Positions 1 to 10,737 are shown, numbered from the stretch's first letter. The stretch: DNA of 64,000 nucleotides from Conyzicola nivalis (GCF_014639655.1 NZ_BMGB01000001.1:1628882-1692881), one strand, 5' to 3'. Made by a program: numbers and translations. The notes: generated by a model not told the origin, from the letters alone.

Positions 1-107
1 ACGCGTTCCGCTCCGTGGTGATCGACCCCGCCCGCGCGGGCGACACGGAGGGCCTGGAAGCCGACCGGCAGTCATGGTGCGCCCAAGCCCCGTTCGACAC
101 CGAGTAG
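1..107 (+). CDS. C-terminal fragment of an unidentified protein
   Basis: An open frame runs in from the left edge (first full codon at base 3) and stops at TAG 105-107, giving 34 residues ending in SWCAQAPFDTE. G/C at third positions fits a real gene. The fragment is too short to assign to a family, and I do not recognise it. It lies upstream of, and in the same direction as, the molybdenum hydroxylase genes, with a 107-bp GC-rich gap, so it could be part of the same catabolic locus. Confidence 0.45.
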   Translation, partial: AFRSVVIDPARAGDTEGLEADRQSWCAQAPFDTE

Positions 108-214
108 CCGCGCACCCACGCCCGCCCCGCAGCCGGCCCGCAGGCGCCCGCGCACCCCGCCCGCAGCGCGGCGTTACACGCGCGTCACATGAATGATGTT
201 GACTCGTCTGAATC

Positions 215-1018
215 ATGGATCTCATCACTGTGCGCGAAACCCGGGTCGCCCGCACCCGCGACGACCTCGTTTTCGCGCCCGGCGAAGAGCCGCTGGGCGG
301 CGGCACCTGGCTGTTCTCCGAGGAGCAGCCCGGACTCACCGGCCTGGTCGACCTGACGGTGCTCGGCTGGCAGCCCATCGTGGAGTCCGAGGCGACGCTC
401 ACCATCGCCGCCACCTGCACGATCGCCGAGTTGGCGCGCATTCCCCGGCGCGAGGGCTGGAAGGCGCATCCGCTCTTCTCGCAGACGGCCAATTCGCTGC
501 TCGCGAGCTTCAAGATCTGGAACATCGCCACGGTCGGCGGCAACATCTGCACCTCGCTGCCCGCGGGTCCGATGATCTCGTTGGCGAGCGCACTGGATGC
601 CACGGCTCTCGTCTGGGCGACCGACGGCTCAGATCGCCGCCTGCCCGTCGCCGACCTCGTCACGGCGTCGCGCGAGAACCTGCTCGCGCACGGCGAGGTG
701 CTGCGCGCGATCGAGATCCCCACGACCAGCCTGGAGGCGCGTACCGGTTTCCGCCGCATCGCGCTCTCGCCGCTCGGCCGCACGGGCACGCTCGTGATCG
801 CGCGCGTCGACGCGAGCGGCGAGGCGGTGTTCACCGTGTCGGGTGGCACGACCCGTCCGCGGGTGCTGCGGTTCGACGGACTGCCGTCGCGGGAGGCGCT
901 CCAGTACGCCGTCGAGAGCATCACCGAGTGGTTCACCGACCCGCACGGCGCCGCCGACTGGCGCCGCGCGATGAGCGTGCTGTTCGCCGAAGAACTGCGG
1001 GAAGAGCTGAGCGCATGA
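215..1018 (+). CDS. FAD-binding subunit of a xanthine dehydrogenase-family molybdenum hydroxylase
   Basis: A 267-residue protein of the CoxM/XdhB type, which passes electrons from the 2Fe-2S centres to FAD and on to NAD+ or another acceptor. The N-terminal half carries the FAD-domain signatures LGGGTWLF (about residues 27-34) and ATVGGNICTSLPAGP (about 105-119). The C-terminal third matches the CO-dehydrogenase flavoprotein C-domain. The ATG at 215 is chosen because the protein begins at the expected family start; a longer reading from 193 is in the frame of the next gene. It overlaps the following gene by ATGA, so the two are translationally coupled subunits. Purine catabolic neighbours make xanthine or hypoxanthine the likeliest substrate, but this is inferred. 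Confidence 0.9.
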   Translation: MDLITVRETRVARTRDDLVFAPGEEPLGGGTWLFSEEQPGLTGLVDLTVLGWQPIVESEATLTIAATCTIAELARIPRREGWKAHPLFSQTANSLLASFKIWNIATVGGNICTSLPAGPMISLASALDATALVWATDGSDRRLPVADLVTASRENLLAHGEVLRAIEIPTTSLEARTGFRRIALSPLGRTGTLVIARVDASGEAVFTVSGGTTRPRVLRFDGLPSREALQYAVESITEWFTDPHGAADWRRAMSVLFAEELREELSA

Positions 1019-3738
1019 GATTCGAGATCAACGGCGAGAGCGTCGAGGCACAGCCCGAGCCCGGCCAGGTGCTGCGCACCCTCCTGCGCGACCTCGACCA
1101 TTTCGAGGTGAAGAAGGGCTGCGACGCCGGTGACTGCGGCGCGTGCTCCGTGCTGCTCGAGGGCGAGCCGATCCACTCCTGCATCTACCCCGCGCACCGG
1201 TTGGAGGGCGCCCACGTCACGACCGTCGCCGGACTCGGCACACCCGACCACCCGCATCCGATGCAGCAGAGCTTCGTCGACGCGGCCGGCTTCCAGTGCG
1301 GATTCTGCACCGCGGGCATGATCGTCACCGCGTCGACCTTCACCGAGGAAGACAAGGACGACCTGCCGCGACTACTCAAGGGCAATCTCTGCCGCTGCAC
1401 CGGCTACCGGTCGATCAAAGACGCCATCTGCGGCGTGCGCAACACCGTCGAGGCCCCCGTGGGCGACGCGGCCGGCCGCAGCGTTAAGGCGCCCGCCGGC
1501 ATGCGGGTCGCGACCGGCACCGAGCCGTACACGCTCGACATTCCCACGATCGACGCGCCCACCCTCGACGGCACGCCGACCGCCGTGCTGCACCTCGCGG
1601 TACTCAAGAGCCCGCACGCGCACGCGCGCATCCTCTCGATCGATGCGAGCGCGGCCCAGACGCTGCCGGGCGTGCACGCCGTATTGACCCACCGCGACTC
1701 CCCCGCGACGCTCTTCTCGACCGGACGCCACGAGATGCGCACCGACGACCCCGACGACACCCTCGTCTTCGACACCGTGCTGCGCTTCCGCGGGCAGCGC
1801 GTCGCAGCGGTCGTCGCCGACACCGTAGCGATCGCCCAGCGCGCCCTCGACCTCATCGACGTCGAGTACGAGCTGTTGCCGGCGGTCTTCGATCCGGATG
1901 CGGCCCGCCGCCCCGGCGCGCCGCTGTTGCACCCGGACAAGGGCGACGAGAGCCGCATCTCCGAACCCGGCCGCAACGTGCTGGCCCAGATGCACAGCGA
2001 GATGGGCGACGTCGACGCCGCCCTGGCCGGGGCGCACGCCGTGGTCGAGGGCGTCTGGCAGACCCAGCGGGTGAGCCACGCCGCCCTCGAGACCCACGCC
2101 ACCCGAGGCTGGATCTCCAGCGACGGCCGGCTCGTGCTGCGCACCAGCTCGCAGGTGCCGTTCCTGGTGCGCGACGAGCTGTGCCACATCTTCGGGCTCG
2201 ACCCCGACCGGCTGCGGGTCTTCACCGCCCGCGTCGGCGGCGGTTTCGGCGGCAAGCAGGAACTCATCACCGAAGACCTCGTCACCCTCGCCGTGCTGAT
2301 CACCAAGCGACCGGTGCAGTACGAGTTCACCCGCACCGACGAGTTCACGGTCTCCAGCCCGCGTCATCCGATGCGCATCGGCGTCAAGCTCGGCGCGACG
2401 AGCGACGGCATCCTGACCGCGCTCGCCGTCGACGAACTGATGGACACCGGCGCCTACGGCAACCACGGCATCGGAGTCATGTTCCACAGCGTGCACGAGT
2501 CGGTCGCGGTCTACCGCTGCGCCAACAAGCGCGTCGACGCCGAGTCGGTGTACACGAACAACCTGCCCTCCGGAGCGTTCCGCGGCTACGGTCTCGGGCA
2601 GGTCATCTTCGCGATCGAGTCGGCGATGGACGAACTCGCCCGCACACTCGACATCGACCCGTTCGAACTGCGCCGCCGCAACGTGATCGTGCCCGGCGAC
2701 CCGATGGTCGTCACCAACCCGCTCGAGGAGAGCGACCTGGTGGTGGGCAGCTACGGCCTCGACCAGTGCATCGACCTCGTCGAGGCGGCGCTGAAGCGCG
2801 GTAACGGTGTCGCTGCGCCGACCGGCCCGACCTGGGTCGAGGGTTCCGGCTCGGGCATAGCGATGATCGCGACCGTTCCGCCGCGCGGACACTACGCCGA
2901 CACGTCGATCGCCCTGCTCGCCGACGGAAGCTACGAGATCGCCGTGGGCACCGCCGAGTTCGGCAACGGCACGACGACGGTGCACACCCAGCTCGTGGCG
3001 ACGGCGCTCGGCACGACCGTCGACCGCGTGCGCATCCGCCAGTCCGACACCGACGTGGCCCGCTACGACACGGGCGCGTTCGGCTCGGCCGGCGTCGTCG
3101 TGGCAGGCAAGGCCCTGCTCGCCGCGTCGATGAAACTGTCGACGATGATGATCGAACGGGCCGCCGGGTTCACCGACGCCACGGGCGTGCGCACGGTGGT
3201 CGCGGGCGGTGTACTCGTCGGGGACACGTTGGTCGCGGCATCCGACCTGCTCGCGGCCGGTCCGCTCATCGCCGACGGCAGCCACGACGGGACCCCGCGT
3301 TCGGTGGCGTTCAACGTGCACGGCTTCCGCGTCGCCGTCGACCGCGCGACGGGAGAGGTGCGCATCCTGCAGTCGGTGCAGGCCGCGGATGCCGGGACGG
3401 TACTCAATCCGGAACAGCTTCGCGGTCAGATCGAGGGCGGCACGGCACAGGCGATCGGAACCGCCCTGTACGAGGAGATGCTGCTCGACGGCGAGGGGCG
3501 CGTCACGACGACGGCGTTCCGCAACTATCACGTGCCGCAGTTCGCCGACATCCCGGAGACCGAGGTGTACTTCGCCGCGACGCACGACGGCATGGGGCCG
3601 CTCGGAGCGAAGTCGATGAGCGAGGCGCCGTACAACCCGGTGGCGCCGGCGCTCGCGAACGCGGTGCGCGACGCGATCGGCGTGCGCCCGATGGAGCTGC
3701 CGATGTCGCGCGACCGGCTGTGGCGGCTGCTGAGCTAG
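1015..3738 (+). CDS. Xanthine dehydrogenase-like fused 2Fe-2S and molybdopterin-binding subunit
   Basis: A 907-residue protein joining two chains that are often separate. Residues 1-150 are the two-cluster iron-sulfur subunit: Cys36, 41, 44 and 56 form the plant-type 2Fe-2S site, and Cys95, 98, 126 and 128 the second. Residues about 160-907 are the Mo-pterin subunit, with VGGGFGGK, SGAFRGYG and a late GAKSMSE segment whose Glu (about 870) is the expected catalytic base. The start ATG 1015 overlaps the stop of the FAD subunit. Together they would form a complete hydroxylase, probably oxidising hypoxanthine/xanthine to urate, since uricase and allantoinase lie nearby. Another N-heterocycle or aldehyde substrate remains possible. 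Confidence 0.9.
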   Translation: MRFEINGESVEAQPEPGQVLRTLLRDLDHFEVKKGCDAGDCGACSVLLEGEPIHSCIYPAHRLEGAHVTTVAGLGTPDHPHPMQQSFVDAAGFQCGFCTAGMIVTASTFTEEDKDDLPRLLKGNLCRCTGYRSIKDAICGVRNTVEAPVGDAAGRSVKAPAGMRVATGTEPYTLDIPTIDAPTLDGTPTAVLHLAVLKSPHAHARILSIDASAAQTLPGVHAVLTHRDSPATLFSTGRHEMRTDDPDDTLVFDTVLRFRGQRVAAVVADTVAIAQRALDLIDVEYELLPAVFDPDAARRPGAPLLHPDKGDESRISEPGRNVLAQMHSEMGDVDAALAGAHAVVEGVWQTQRVSHAALETHATRGWISSDGRLVLRTSSQVPFLVRDELCHIFGLDPDRLRVFTARVGGGFGGKQELITEDLVTLAVLITKRPVQYEFTRTDEFTVSSPRHPMRIGVKLGATSDGILTALAVDELMDTGAYGNHGIGVMFHSVHESVAVYRCANKRVDAESVYTNNLPSGAFRGYGLGQVIFAIESAMDELARTLDIDPFELRRRNVIVPGDPMVVTNPLEESDLVVGSYGLDQCIDLVEAALKRGNGVAAPTGPTWVEGSGSGIAMIATVPPRGHYADTSIALLADGSYEIAVGTAEFGNGTTTVHTQLVATALGTTVDRVRIRQSDTDVARYDTGAFGSAGVVVAGKALLAASMKLSTMMIERAAGFTDATGVRTVVAGGVLVGDTLVAASDLLAAGPLIADGSHDGTPRSVAFNVHGFRVAVDRATGEVRILQSVQAADAGTVLNPEQLRGQIEGGTAQAIGTALYEEMLLDGEGRVTTTAFRNYHVPQFADIPETEVYFAATHDGMGPLGAKSMSEAPYNPVAPALANAVRDAIGVRPMELPMSRDRLWRLLS

Positions 3739-4068
3739 CTACCTGATGTCGCCGTAGAGCGGCTTCTCGGGCGCCTTCTTGCCGGTCTCCCGCTCCCACG
3801 CCTCGAGCTGCTGCGCGAGCGCCTTTGCGAGTTCGAACACCTGCTCCGGGGGGATGCGGATGCGGCTCACCACCTGGCCGGGGACGAGCACCGACTCCGC
3901 GCCGGTCTCCGCGTCGACGGTCGGCTGCGGCGGCTGGGTGAGCGCGACGAAGTCCATCACGAACACGTTCGGCGTGTGCCAGACGCTGGCGAAGTCCGCG
4001 AACAGGCCGGCGACCGCGGTCGGCGGAAGATCGATCTTGAAGGTCCGCGGGGTCTCGTGCTCAGTCAT
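3739..4068 (-). CDS. DUF3467 family protein
   Basis: A 109-residue protein matching the DUF3467 family by its pattern: an 'F..YANxx.v..' type N-terminus (here ADFASVWHTPNVFVMDFV, about residues 25-42), a central region with VVSRIRIPPEQVFELAKAL, and a short polar tail. No catalytic motif is visible and the role is unknown. Its start overlaps the end of xdhC by 8 bases, so the two are co-translated. It meets the Mo-subunit gene tail to tail with no spacer and no visible terminator. Confidence 0.75.
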   Translation of the reverse strand: MTEHETPRTFKIDLPPTAVAGLFADFASVWHTPNVFVMDFVALTQPPQPTVDAETGAESVLVPGQVVSRIRIPPEQVFELAKALAQQLEAWERETGKKAPEKPLYGDIR

Positions 4069-5107
4069 GGGGCAAGTCTAGGAGCGCGTGGGCGCCGCGA
4101 GGCTCGTGGATGCTCCCCCGCGTCTCACGCAGCGGCTCCGTCGTTGCGCCGGTGCGCGCGGAGATGACCTCGGCGAGGATCGACACCGCGGTCTCCTCCG
4201 GTGTGCTCGCGCCGAGGTCGAGGCCGATCGGCGAGTGCAGCCGGGCGATTCCGGCTTCGCTCACGCCGCGGTCGCGCAGCGATGCGAGCCGCCGCTCGTG
4301 GGTGCGGCGCGAACCCATTGCGCCGACGAACGCCACGGGCAGGGCGAGCGACTGGGCGATGATCTCGGCGTCGAACCGGTCGTCGTGCGCGAGCACGCAG
4401 ATGACGGTGCGCTCGTCGACCGCCGTGCGCGCGAGCCAGGTCGTCGGCCACTCGACGACGACCTCGGCCGTAGGGAAACGGGCGGGCGTCGCGAACAGTC
4501 CGCGCGGGTCGCAGACGGTCACGCGGTAGCCGAGCGCGCCGCCCGCCGCGGCGAGCGCGACCGAGAACTCCATCGCGCCGAAGATGATGAGTCGGGCCGG
4601 CGGTGTGGCGACCTCGAAGAACACGTCGACGAGCGTGCCGTCGCAGTCGATCGCGCCGAGCGCCGTCTCACCCATCGCCACGCGGGCGTCGAGCTCGGCA
4701 GCGACGCGGCCTTCGAACCGGGAGGGCACGTCGCCGAGAGCGACGGCTACCCCTGTCGGCTCCCCCGCCGCGGCCGCGCGCAGCGCCGCTTCGATCTGCG
4801 GGGTGACGACGGTGACGCGGATGCGCAGTTGCCCGCCGCAGGTGAGCCCGACCGCGAAGGCCGTCTCGTCGCTGACACCGTAGTCGACCGTGCGGGCGAC
4901 ACCGTCCGCGAGCACCAGCTCACAGACATCCACCACCGCTCCTTCGACGCAGCCGCCCGCGATCGACCCGATCACCGACGTGCCGTCGAAGGCCATCGAG
5001 GTGCCCACCGTGCGCGGCGCGCTGCCCTCGATCGAGACGGCGGTCGCGACGGCGAGCGTGCGCCCGGCGTCGAGTGCGGCGACGAGCCGGTCGGCGATTT
5101 CGAACAT
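4061..5107 (-). CDS. xdhC: XdhC family molybdenum-cofactor insertion protein
   Basis: A 348-residue protein of the XdhC/CoxI family, which binds and sulfurates Moco and delivers it to xanthine dehydrogenase-type enzymes. The N-terminal domain has IGSIAGGCVEGAVVD with the conserved GGCVEG Cys (about residue 50) and TCGG further on. The C-terminal domain is a Rossmann fold (FGAMEFSVALA followed by YRVTVCDPR) with MGSRRTHERRLASL and a late HSPIGLDLGA motif. The start at 5107 is preferred over an in-frame codon 63 bases upstream because a GGGAG Shine-Dalgarno sits just before it. It is divergent from the ADC-like gene and serves the hydroxylase genes next door. Confidence 0.88.
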   Translation of the reverse strand: MFEIADRLVAALDAGRTLAVATAVSIEGSAPRTVGTSMAFDGTSVIGSIAGGCVEGAVVDVCELVLADGVARTVDYGVSDETAFAVGLTCGGQLRIRVTVVTPQIEAALRAAAAGEPTGVAVALGDVPSRFEGRVAAELDARVAMGETALGAIDCDGTLVDVFFEVATPPARLIIFGAMEFSVALAAAGGALGYRVTVCDPRGLFATPARFPTAEVVVEWPTTWLARTAVDERTVICVLAHDDRFDAEIIAQSLALPVAFVGAMGSRRTHERRLASLRDRGVSEAGIARLHSPIGLDLGASTPEETAVSILAEVISARTGATTEPLRETRGSIHEPRGAHALLDLPHD

Positions 5108-5156
5108 GCTCCCAGCCTCGCACACGCATGTTTCGCGGGCGTCACGATCGCGTCGG

Positions 5157-5162
5157 TAGAGT
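5157..5162 (+). promoter_or_regulatory. -10 box of a probably leaderless promoter
   Basis: TAGAGT lies six bases before the ATG at 5169. No Shine-Dalgarno is present, so transcription should start at or next to the A of the start codon. The same geometry recurs at many operon heads in this window. Confidence 0.55.
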
Positions 5163-5168
5163 CGGCGC

Positions 5169-5807
5169 ATGAGCGATGCCGTCGACGTGTCCTACCCGCC
5201 CGAGCCCTGGTTTCTCGGCGGTTCCCTCTGCGTCTCGGTGTTCCTCGTGCCGATCGCCGACCTGCCGTTCGCGACGCTCCCGATGATCCGGCTCGGGCGT
5301 CACGCTATCGTCGGCGCCGCCTTCGCGAACTACGCGCCGGGCGGTGTGCTCGCCTACGACGAACTGCTCGTGGCGACCCCCGTGGTCGTGCGCGGACGGG
5401 CGCGCATCACGATCCCGCAGATCTGGGTCGACAGCGCGGAGTCGCTGGCCGGCGGACGGGCGCTGTGGGGCATCCCCAAGCACCTCGCGACATTCGATTC
5501 GACGCGAACGACGGATGCGGCCACCGTCTCCGCCCGCACGATTGGCCCGATAGCGGCTCTCTCGGCCCGGTTCGGGCGCGCCCTCCTGCCCGGGTCGCCC
5601 CGGCTGCCCCTTCCGATCGAGCAGCGCAGGGCCGGGCGACGCATCGTGTCGCACAACTGGGCCGCCGGACGACTCACCGCGTTACACGCCCGCTGGACCT
5701 TCGACCCGGATGGCCCGCTCGGCTACCTGCACGGCCGTCGCCCCGTCGCGAACTTCGCCGTGCGCGACGCGGCCATCGTCTTCGGCCAGCGGGTGGAACG
5801 CCCGTGA
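5169..5807 (+). CDS. Acetoacetate decarboxylase-like protein
   Basis: A 212-residue protein of the acetoacetate decarboxylase superfamily. The recognisable core is YDELLVATPVV (about residues 59-69), VDSAESLAGGRALWGIPKHLA (about 87-107) and a C-terminal beta region. The Lys in GIPKHLA is at the position of the Schiff-base lysine of true acetoacetate decarboxylases. The family also includes enzymes acting on other 2- or 3-oxo acids, so substrate is open. The stop overlaps the next gene by GTGA, tying it to an SDR oxidoreductase. The pair is divergent from xdhC, and a role linked to purine breakdown is not obvious. Confidence 0.7.
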   Translation: MSDAVDVSYPPEPWFLGGSLCVSVFLVPIADLPFATLPMIRLGRHAIVGAAFANYAPGGVLAYDELLVATPVVVRGRARITIPQIWVDSAESLAGGRALWGIPKHLATFDSTRTTDAATVSARTIGPIAALSARFGRALLPGSPRLPLPIEQRRAGRRIVSHNWAAGRLTALHARWTFDPDGPLGYLHGRRPVANFAVRDAAIVFGQRVERP

Positions 5808-6544
5808 ACGCCGGACCCGTCGCGGTGGTCACCGGGGGCGCCCGAGGCATCGGCCGGGCGACGGCTGCGGCCCTGATCGCCCGCGGCTACCGCGTCGTGC
5901 TCGGCGACCTCGACCTGGCCGTGACCCGGGCGACGGTGGAGGAGACCGTCGGGCCGATCGCCGTGTGGATCAACAACGCGGGCATCATGCCGACCGGCCG
6001 GTTCACCGACCAGGGTGCCGCGCTCTCGGGGCGGGTCGTCGACGTCAACTACCGGGCGCTCGTCACCGTCAGCGGCCTGGTGGTCGCACGCATGCTCGAG
6101 CGCGGGAGCGGCACCGTGGTGAACATGGCGAGCGCCACGGCCACCAAGCCCCTCGCGGGCCTCGCCGTCTACTCGGGCACGAAGGCGGCGGTGGTGGCGT
6201 TCAGCGATTCTCTACGCCGGGAGCTGCGCGGCACCGGCGTCCGCGTCCGCGTGGTGCTGCCGAACCTCGTGGCGACCGACCTGGGTGCCGGCATCACAGC
6301 GCCGCGCGGGTTCAGCGCGTTGACCGCCGACGACGTGGCCGCCGCGACGGTGCGCGCCATCGCCTCCCGCCGGTTTGCGACCACGGTCCCCGGGTGGCTC
6401 GGGCCCCTGCTGAGCGTGTCGCGGCTTCTGCCGCATCCGGTGCAGGACTGGATCGATGACCGAGTCGACTCCGACCGCATCGGCCTCGGCGGCGACCCGG
6501 CGGCGCGGGCGGCCTACCTGCGCGGGCTGCCGCCGGCCGAGTAG
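5804..6544 (+). CDS. Short-chain dehydrogenase/reductase
   Basis: A classical SDR of 246 residues starting at GTG 5804, inside the stop of the previous gene. The cofactor site TGGARGIG is at residues 10-17, and LGDLD after the second strand favours an acidic, NAD(H)-type site. NNAG lies near residue 61. The catalytic residues are Ser in MASATATK and YSGTK (Tyr-x-x-x-Lys). The C-terminal 50 residues resemble membrane-associated SDRs. Coupling to the ADC-like gene suggests successive steps on one oxo-acid or ketone, which is inference. It ends 34 bases from the convergent hydrolase gene. Confidence 0.88.
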   Translation: MNAGPVAVVTGGARGIGRATAAALIARGYRVVLGDLDLAVTRATVEETVGPIAVWINNAGIMPTGRFTDQGAALSGRVVDVNYRALVTVSGLVVARMLERGSGTVVNMASATATKPLAGLAVYSGTKAAVVAFSDSLRRELRGTGVRVRVVLPNLVATDLGAGITAPRGFSALTADDVAAATVRAIASRRFATTVPGWLGPLLSVSRLLPHPVQDWIDDRVDSDRIGLGGDPAARAAYLRGLPPAE

Positions 6545-6552
6545 GCGGCTAC

Positions 6553-6572
6553 TCGACCGGCGGCGGGGTCGA
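6553..6572. terminator. Short hairpin between convergent genes
   Basis: TCGACC (6553-6558) and GGTCGA (6567-6572) form a six-pair stem with an eight-base GC-rich loop, between the stop at 6544 and the opposing stop at 6579. There is no U-tract. It may act for both strands, but support is limited. Confidence 0.35.
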
Positions 6573-6578
6573 TTCTAG

Positions 6579-8073
<1,495 letters not shown>

Positions 8074-8077
<4 letters not shown>

Positions 8078-9387
8078 GCGCGCCAGCCGCGCGCCGTAGC
8101 CACTTCGTCGATCTCACCCCGTTCCGCCAGAGCCCCGCGTTCTTCCGGCTCTGGTTGGGCACGGGCATCGCCGGCGTCGGCAGCCAGATGACGGTCGTCG
8201 CCGTCGGCCTGCACATCTACGACCTCACCGGATCGACCGGGGCCGTCGCGCTGGTGGGTGTCGTCGGCCTGCTGCCGATGATCATCGCGGGTCTCTACGG
8301 CGGCGTGCTCGCCGACACGTTCGATCGGCGTCTCGTGGCGATCATCGCCGAGACCGTCGCCTGGGTCGCGGTGCTCTGTCTCGCCGCGTTGGCCTGGCTG
8401 CACATCGACGTGCTGTGGTTCTACTACGTGCTCACGACCGTCATGGCGGTCGCGACGACCATCGTGGGAGCGACCCGCGCGGCGATCGTGCCGCGCCTCG
8501 TCGACAAGGAACTTCTGCCCGCAGCATCCGCTCTCGGCGGTATCAGCCTGGGAATAGCGATCACGCTCGGTCCGGCTCTCGCCGGGGTGCTCGTGGCGGG
8601 CGTCGGCATCCAGTGGACCTACACGGTCGACGCCGTGCTGTTTCTGGCCGCGTTCACCGGTGTGCTGACCCTGCCCGCGATCCGACCGGAGGGCGCCGGA
8701 ACCACCCGCGGCTTCGCGGCGGTCGCGGAGGGCATCGTGTTCCTGCGCCACGCCCCCAACATCCGGCTCGGCTTCCTCATCGACATCATCGCCATGACCT
8801 TCGGCATGGCGCGGGTGCTCTACCCCGCGGTCGGCGCCCTGGTGATCGGCGGCGGCGCCGTCACGGTGGGCATCCTCTTCGCGGCGGGCGCGGTCGGCAC
8901 GCTGCTGAGCTCGCTGTTCTCAGGCCGGCTCGGCCACGTGCGCCGCCAGGGGCTCGCGATTCGCAACGCCGTGCTCGCGTACGGCGGGTTTATGCTCGCG
9001 TTCGGACTGGTGCTGCTGCCGCTCGGCACACAGCTCAGCGGGTCGATCACCGACTCGCTCGAGACCGCGAACCTACCCGCGCTGGCCCTCGCGGCGCTCG
9101 CTCTCGCCGGAGCAGGGGCGGCCGACAACGTCAGCGCCGTCTTCCGCACCACCATGATGCAGTCGGCGGTGCCCGACGCGGTGCGCGGACGCATGCAGGG
9201 CATCTACACCGTCGTCGTCACCGGCGGGCCGCGTATCGGCGACGCGTTCGTCGGCCTCGTGGTGGCGACCACCCTGCTGTGGTTGCCGTCGGTGCTGGGC
9301 GGGCTGCTCATCCTCTCTCTGGTCACCGTGCTCGTCCGGCTCAACCCCTCGTTCCGCGCGTACGACGCCCTCGATCCGAAGCCGTAA
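8074..9387 (+). CDS. MFS exporter, EntS-like
   Basis: A 437-residue major facilitator with about twelve hydrophobic segments, of the MFS_3/EntS-like group of drug and siderophore exporters. It opens with LTPFRQSPAFFRLWLGTGIAGVG, and after the second helix shows LADTFDRRLV (loop 2-3). A central polar loop precedes LRHAPNIRLGF. A late VRGRMQGIY segment is typical of the family. The start GTG 8074 lies inside the TetR stop. Control by the upstream TetR suggests export of the compound that TetR senses. No signature identifies that compound. Confidence 0.82.
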
Positions 9388-9390
9388 CGT
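9385..9390 (+). promoter_or_regulatory. -10 box of a probably leaderless allB promoter
   Basis: TAACGT ends six bases before the allantoinase ATG, and its first three bases are the TAA stop of the MFS gene. No Shine-Dalgarno precedes the ATG. The box would let allB be transcribed independently of the MFS gene. Confidence 0.55.
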
Positions 9391-9396
9391 TTAGGC

Positions 9397-10737
9397 ATGA
9401 CCTCCTACGACCTCGTGGTGCGCGGCGCCTTCGTACTCATCGGCGACAACTGGCGGGCTGCCGAGATCGGCATCACCGACGGCGTCATCGCGGCGATCGC
9501 CGCCGGCCCCCTCGACGGCGCCGAGGTCATCACCCTCGCCGACGACGAGGTGCTCGTGCCCGGTGTCGTCGACACCCACGTGCACGTGAACGAGCCCGGA
9601 CGCACCGAGTGGGAGGGCTTCGCGAGCGCCACCAGGGCTGCCGCGGCCGGCGGGGTCACCACCATCATCGACATGCCGCTCAACAGCATCCCGGCGACGA
9701 CGACGGTGGAGGCGCTCGACGTGAAGCGAGCCGTCGCCGCCGAGAAGGCCATGGTGAACGTGGGCTTCTGGGGCGGTGCGGTGCCCGAGAACCTCGGTAC
9801 CCTGCGCGAGCTGCACGACGCCGGGGTGTTCGGTTTCAAGGCGTTCCTCGCGCCGAGCGGCGTCGACGAGTTCGGCCACCTCGACGCGGAACAGCTGGAG
9901 CGCGCGCTCGAGGAGATCGCCGAGTTCGACGGCCTGCTGATCGTGCACGCGGAAGACCCGGGCGTTCTCGATGCGCACGCCAACGACGGCGGCGTCGACT
10001 ATCACCGTTTCGTCGAGTCGAGACCGGATGCCGCCGAGACCACGGCGATCGAACGGGTCATCGCCGGGGTGCGTCGCACCGGTGCTCGCGCTCACATCCT
10101 GCACCTGTCGTCCGCCGCGGCCCTCCCCGCCTTGCGTGCCGCGCGTGCCGAGGGCCTCAAGATCACCGTCGAGACGTGCCCGCACTACCTGACCATCAGC
10201 GAAGAGCAGATCGGCGACGGCGCGACCCAGTTCAAGTGCTGCCCGCCGATCCGCGACGACGCCAACCGCGACGCGCTCTGGCAGGCGCTCGTCGACGGCG
10301 ACATCGACATCGTCGTCACCGACCACTCGCCGTCGACCGCCGAGCTGAAGTACGCGCACGGCGGCGACTTCGGCCTCGCCTGGGGTGGCATCGCCGGACT
10401 GCAGACGGGGCTCGCCGCCGTCTGGACCGAGGCCGCCCGCCGCGAGATCCCGCTGGAACGCGTGCTCGGCTGGATGTCGTCGGCCACCGCGCGATTCGCC
10501 GGGCTCGGCGCGAAGGGCCGCATCGCCGTGGGCGCCGACGCCGACCTGGTCGTGCTGGCACCGGATGCCACCTTCACCGTCGAGGCGACGCAGCTGCAGC
10601 ACAAGAACCCGGTGAGCGCCTACGACGGACGGGAACTGCGCGGCGTGGTCCGTCGCACCCTGCTCGCCGGCCGCACTGTCGACATCGCCGCGGGCGCCAG
10701 CCCGACGGGGGCGCTGCTCGGGGCCGCACGCCCGTAA
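9397..10737 (+). CDS. allB: Allantoinase
   Basis: A 446-residue amidohydrolase that opens the hydantoin ring of allantoin to give allantoate. The metal site begins with DTHVHVNEPGR (His61, His63). Lys148 in GFKAFLAPSG is the expected carboxylated bridging lysine. DMPLNSIPATT, TVETCPHYL and VVTDHSPS follow in the order of the allantoinase family; MPLN and the HxHxNEPG form separate it from dihydroorotase and hydantoinase. Urate oxidase follows directly, and HIU hydrolase and OHCU decarboxylase are 5 kb away. Confidence 0.95.
   Translation: MTSYDLVVRGAFVLIGDNWRAAEIGITDGVIAAIAAGPLDGAEVITLADDEVLVPGVVDTHVHVNEPGRTEWEGFASATRAAAAGGVTTIIDMPLNSIPATTTVEALDVKRAVAAEKAMVNVGFWGGAVPENLGTLRELHDAGVFGFKAFLAPSGVDEFGHLDAEQLERALEEIAEFDGLLIVHAEDPGVLDAHANDGGVDYHRFVESRPDAAETTAIERVIAGVRRTGARAHILHLSSAAALPALRAARAEGLKITVETCPHYLTISEEQIGDGATQFKCCPPIRDDANRDALWQALVDGDIDIVVTDHSPSTAELKYAHGGDFGLAWGGIAGLQTGLAAVWTEAARREIPLERVLGWMSSATARFAGLGAKGRIAVGADADLVVLAPDATFTVEATQLQHKNPVSAYDGRELRGVVRRTLLAGRTVDIAAGASPTGALLGAARP

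Noticed and set aside
193-1014. Upstream in-frame extension of the 2Fe-2S/Mo subunit over the FAD gene
   Set aside because: The extension is Arg/His-rich low-complexity sequence; the FAD subunit in another frame has clear motifs, and ATG 1015 begins exactly at the iron-sulfur domain.
1372-3585. A long open frame of over 700 codons antisense to the Mo-subunit gene
   Set aside because: It mirrors the G/C-rich third positions of the real gene, is rich in Arg, Gly, His and Val, and matches no family; the sense frame has all the cofactor motifs.
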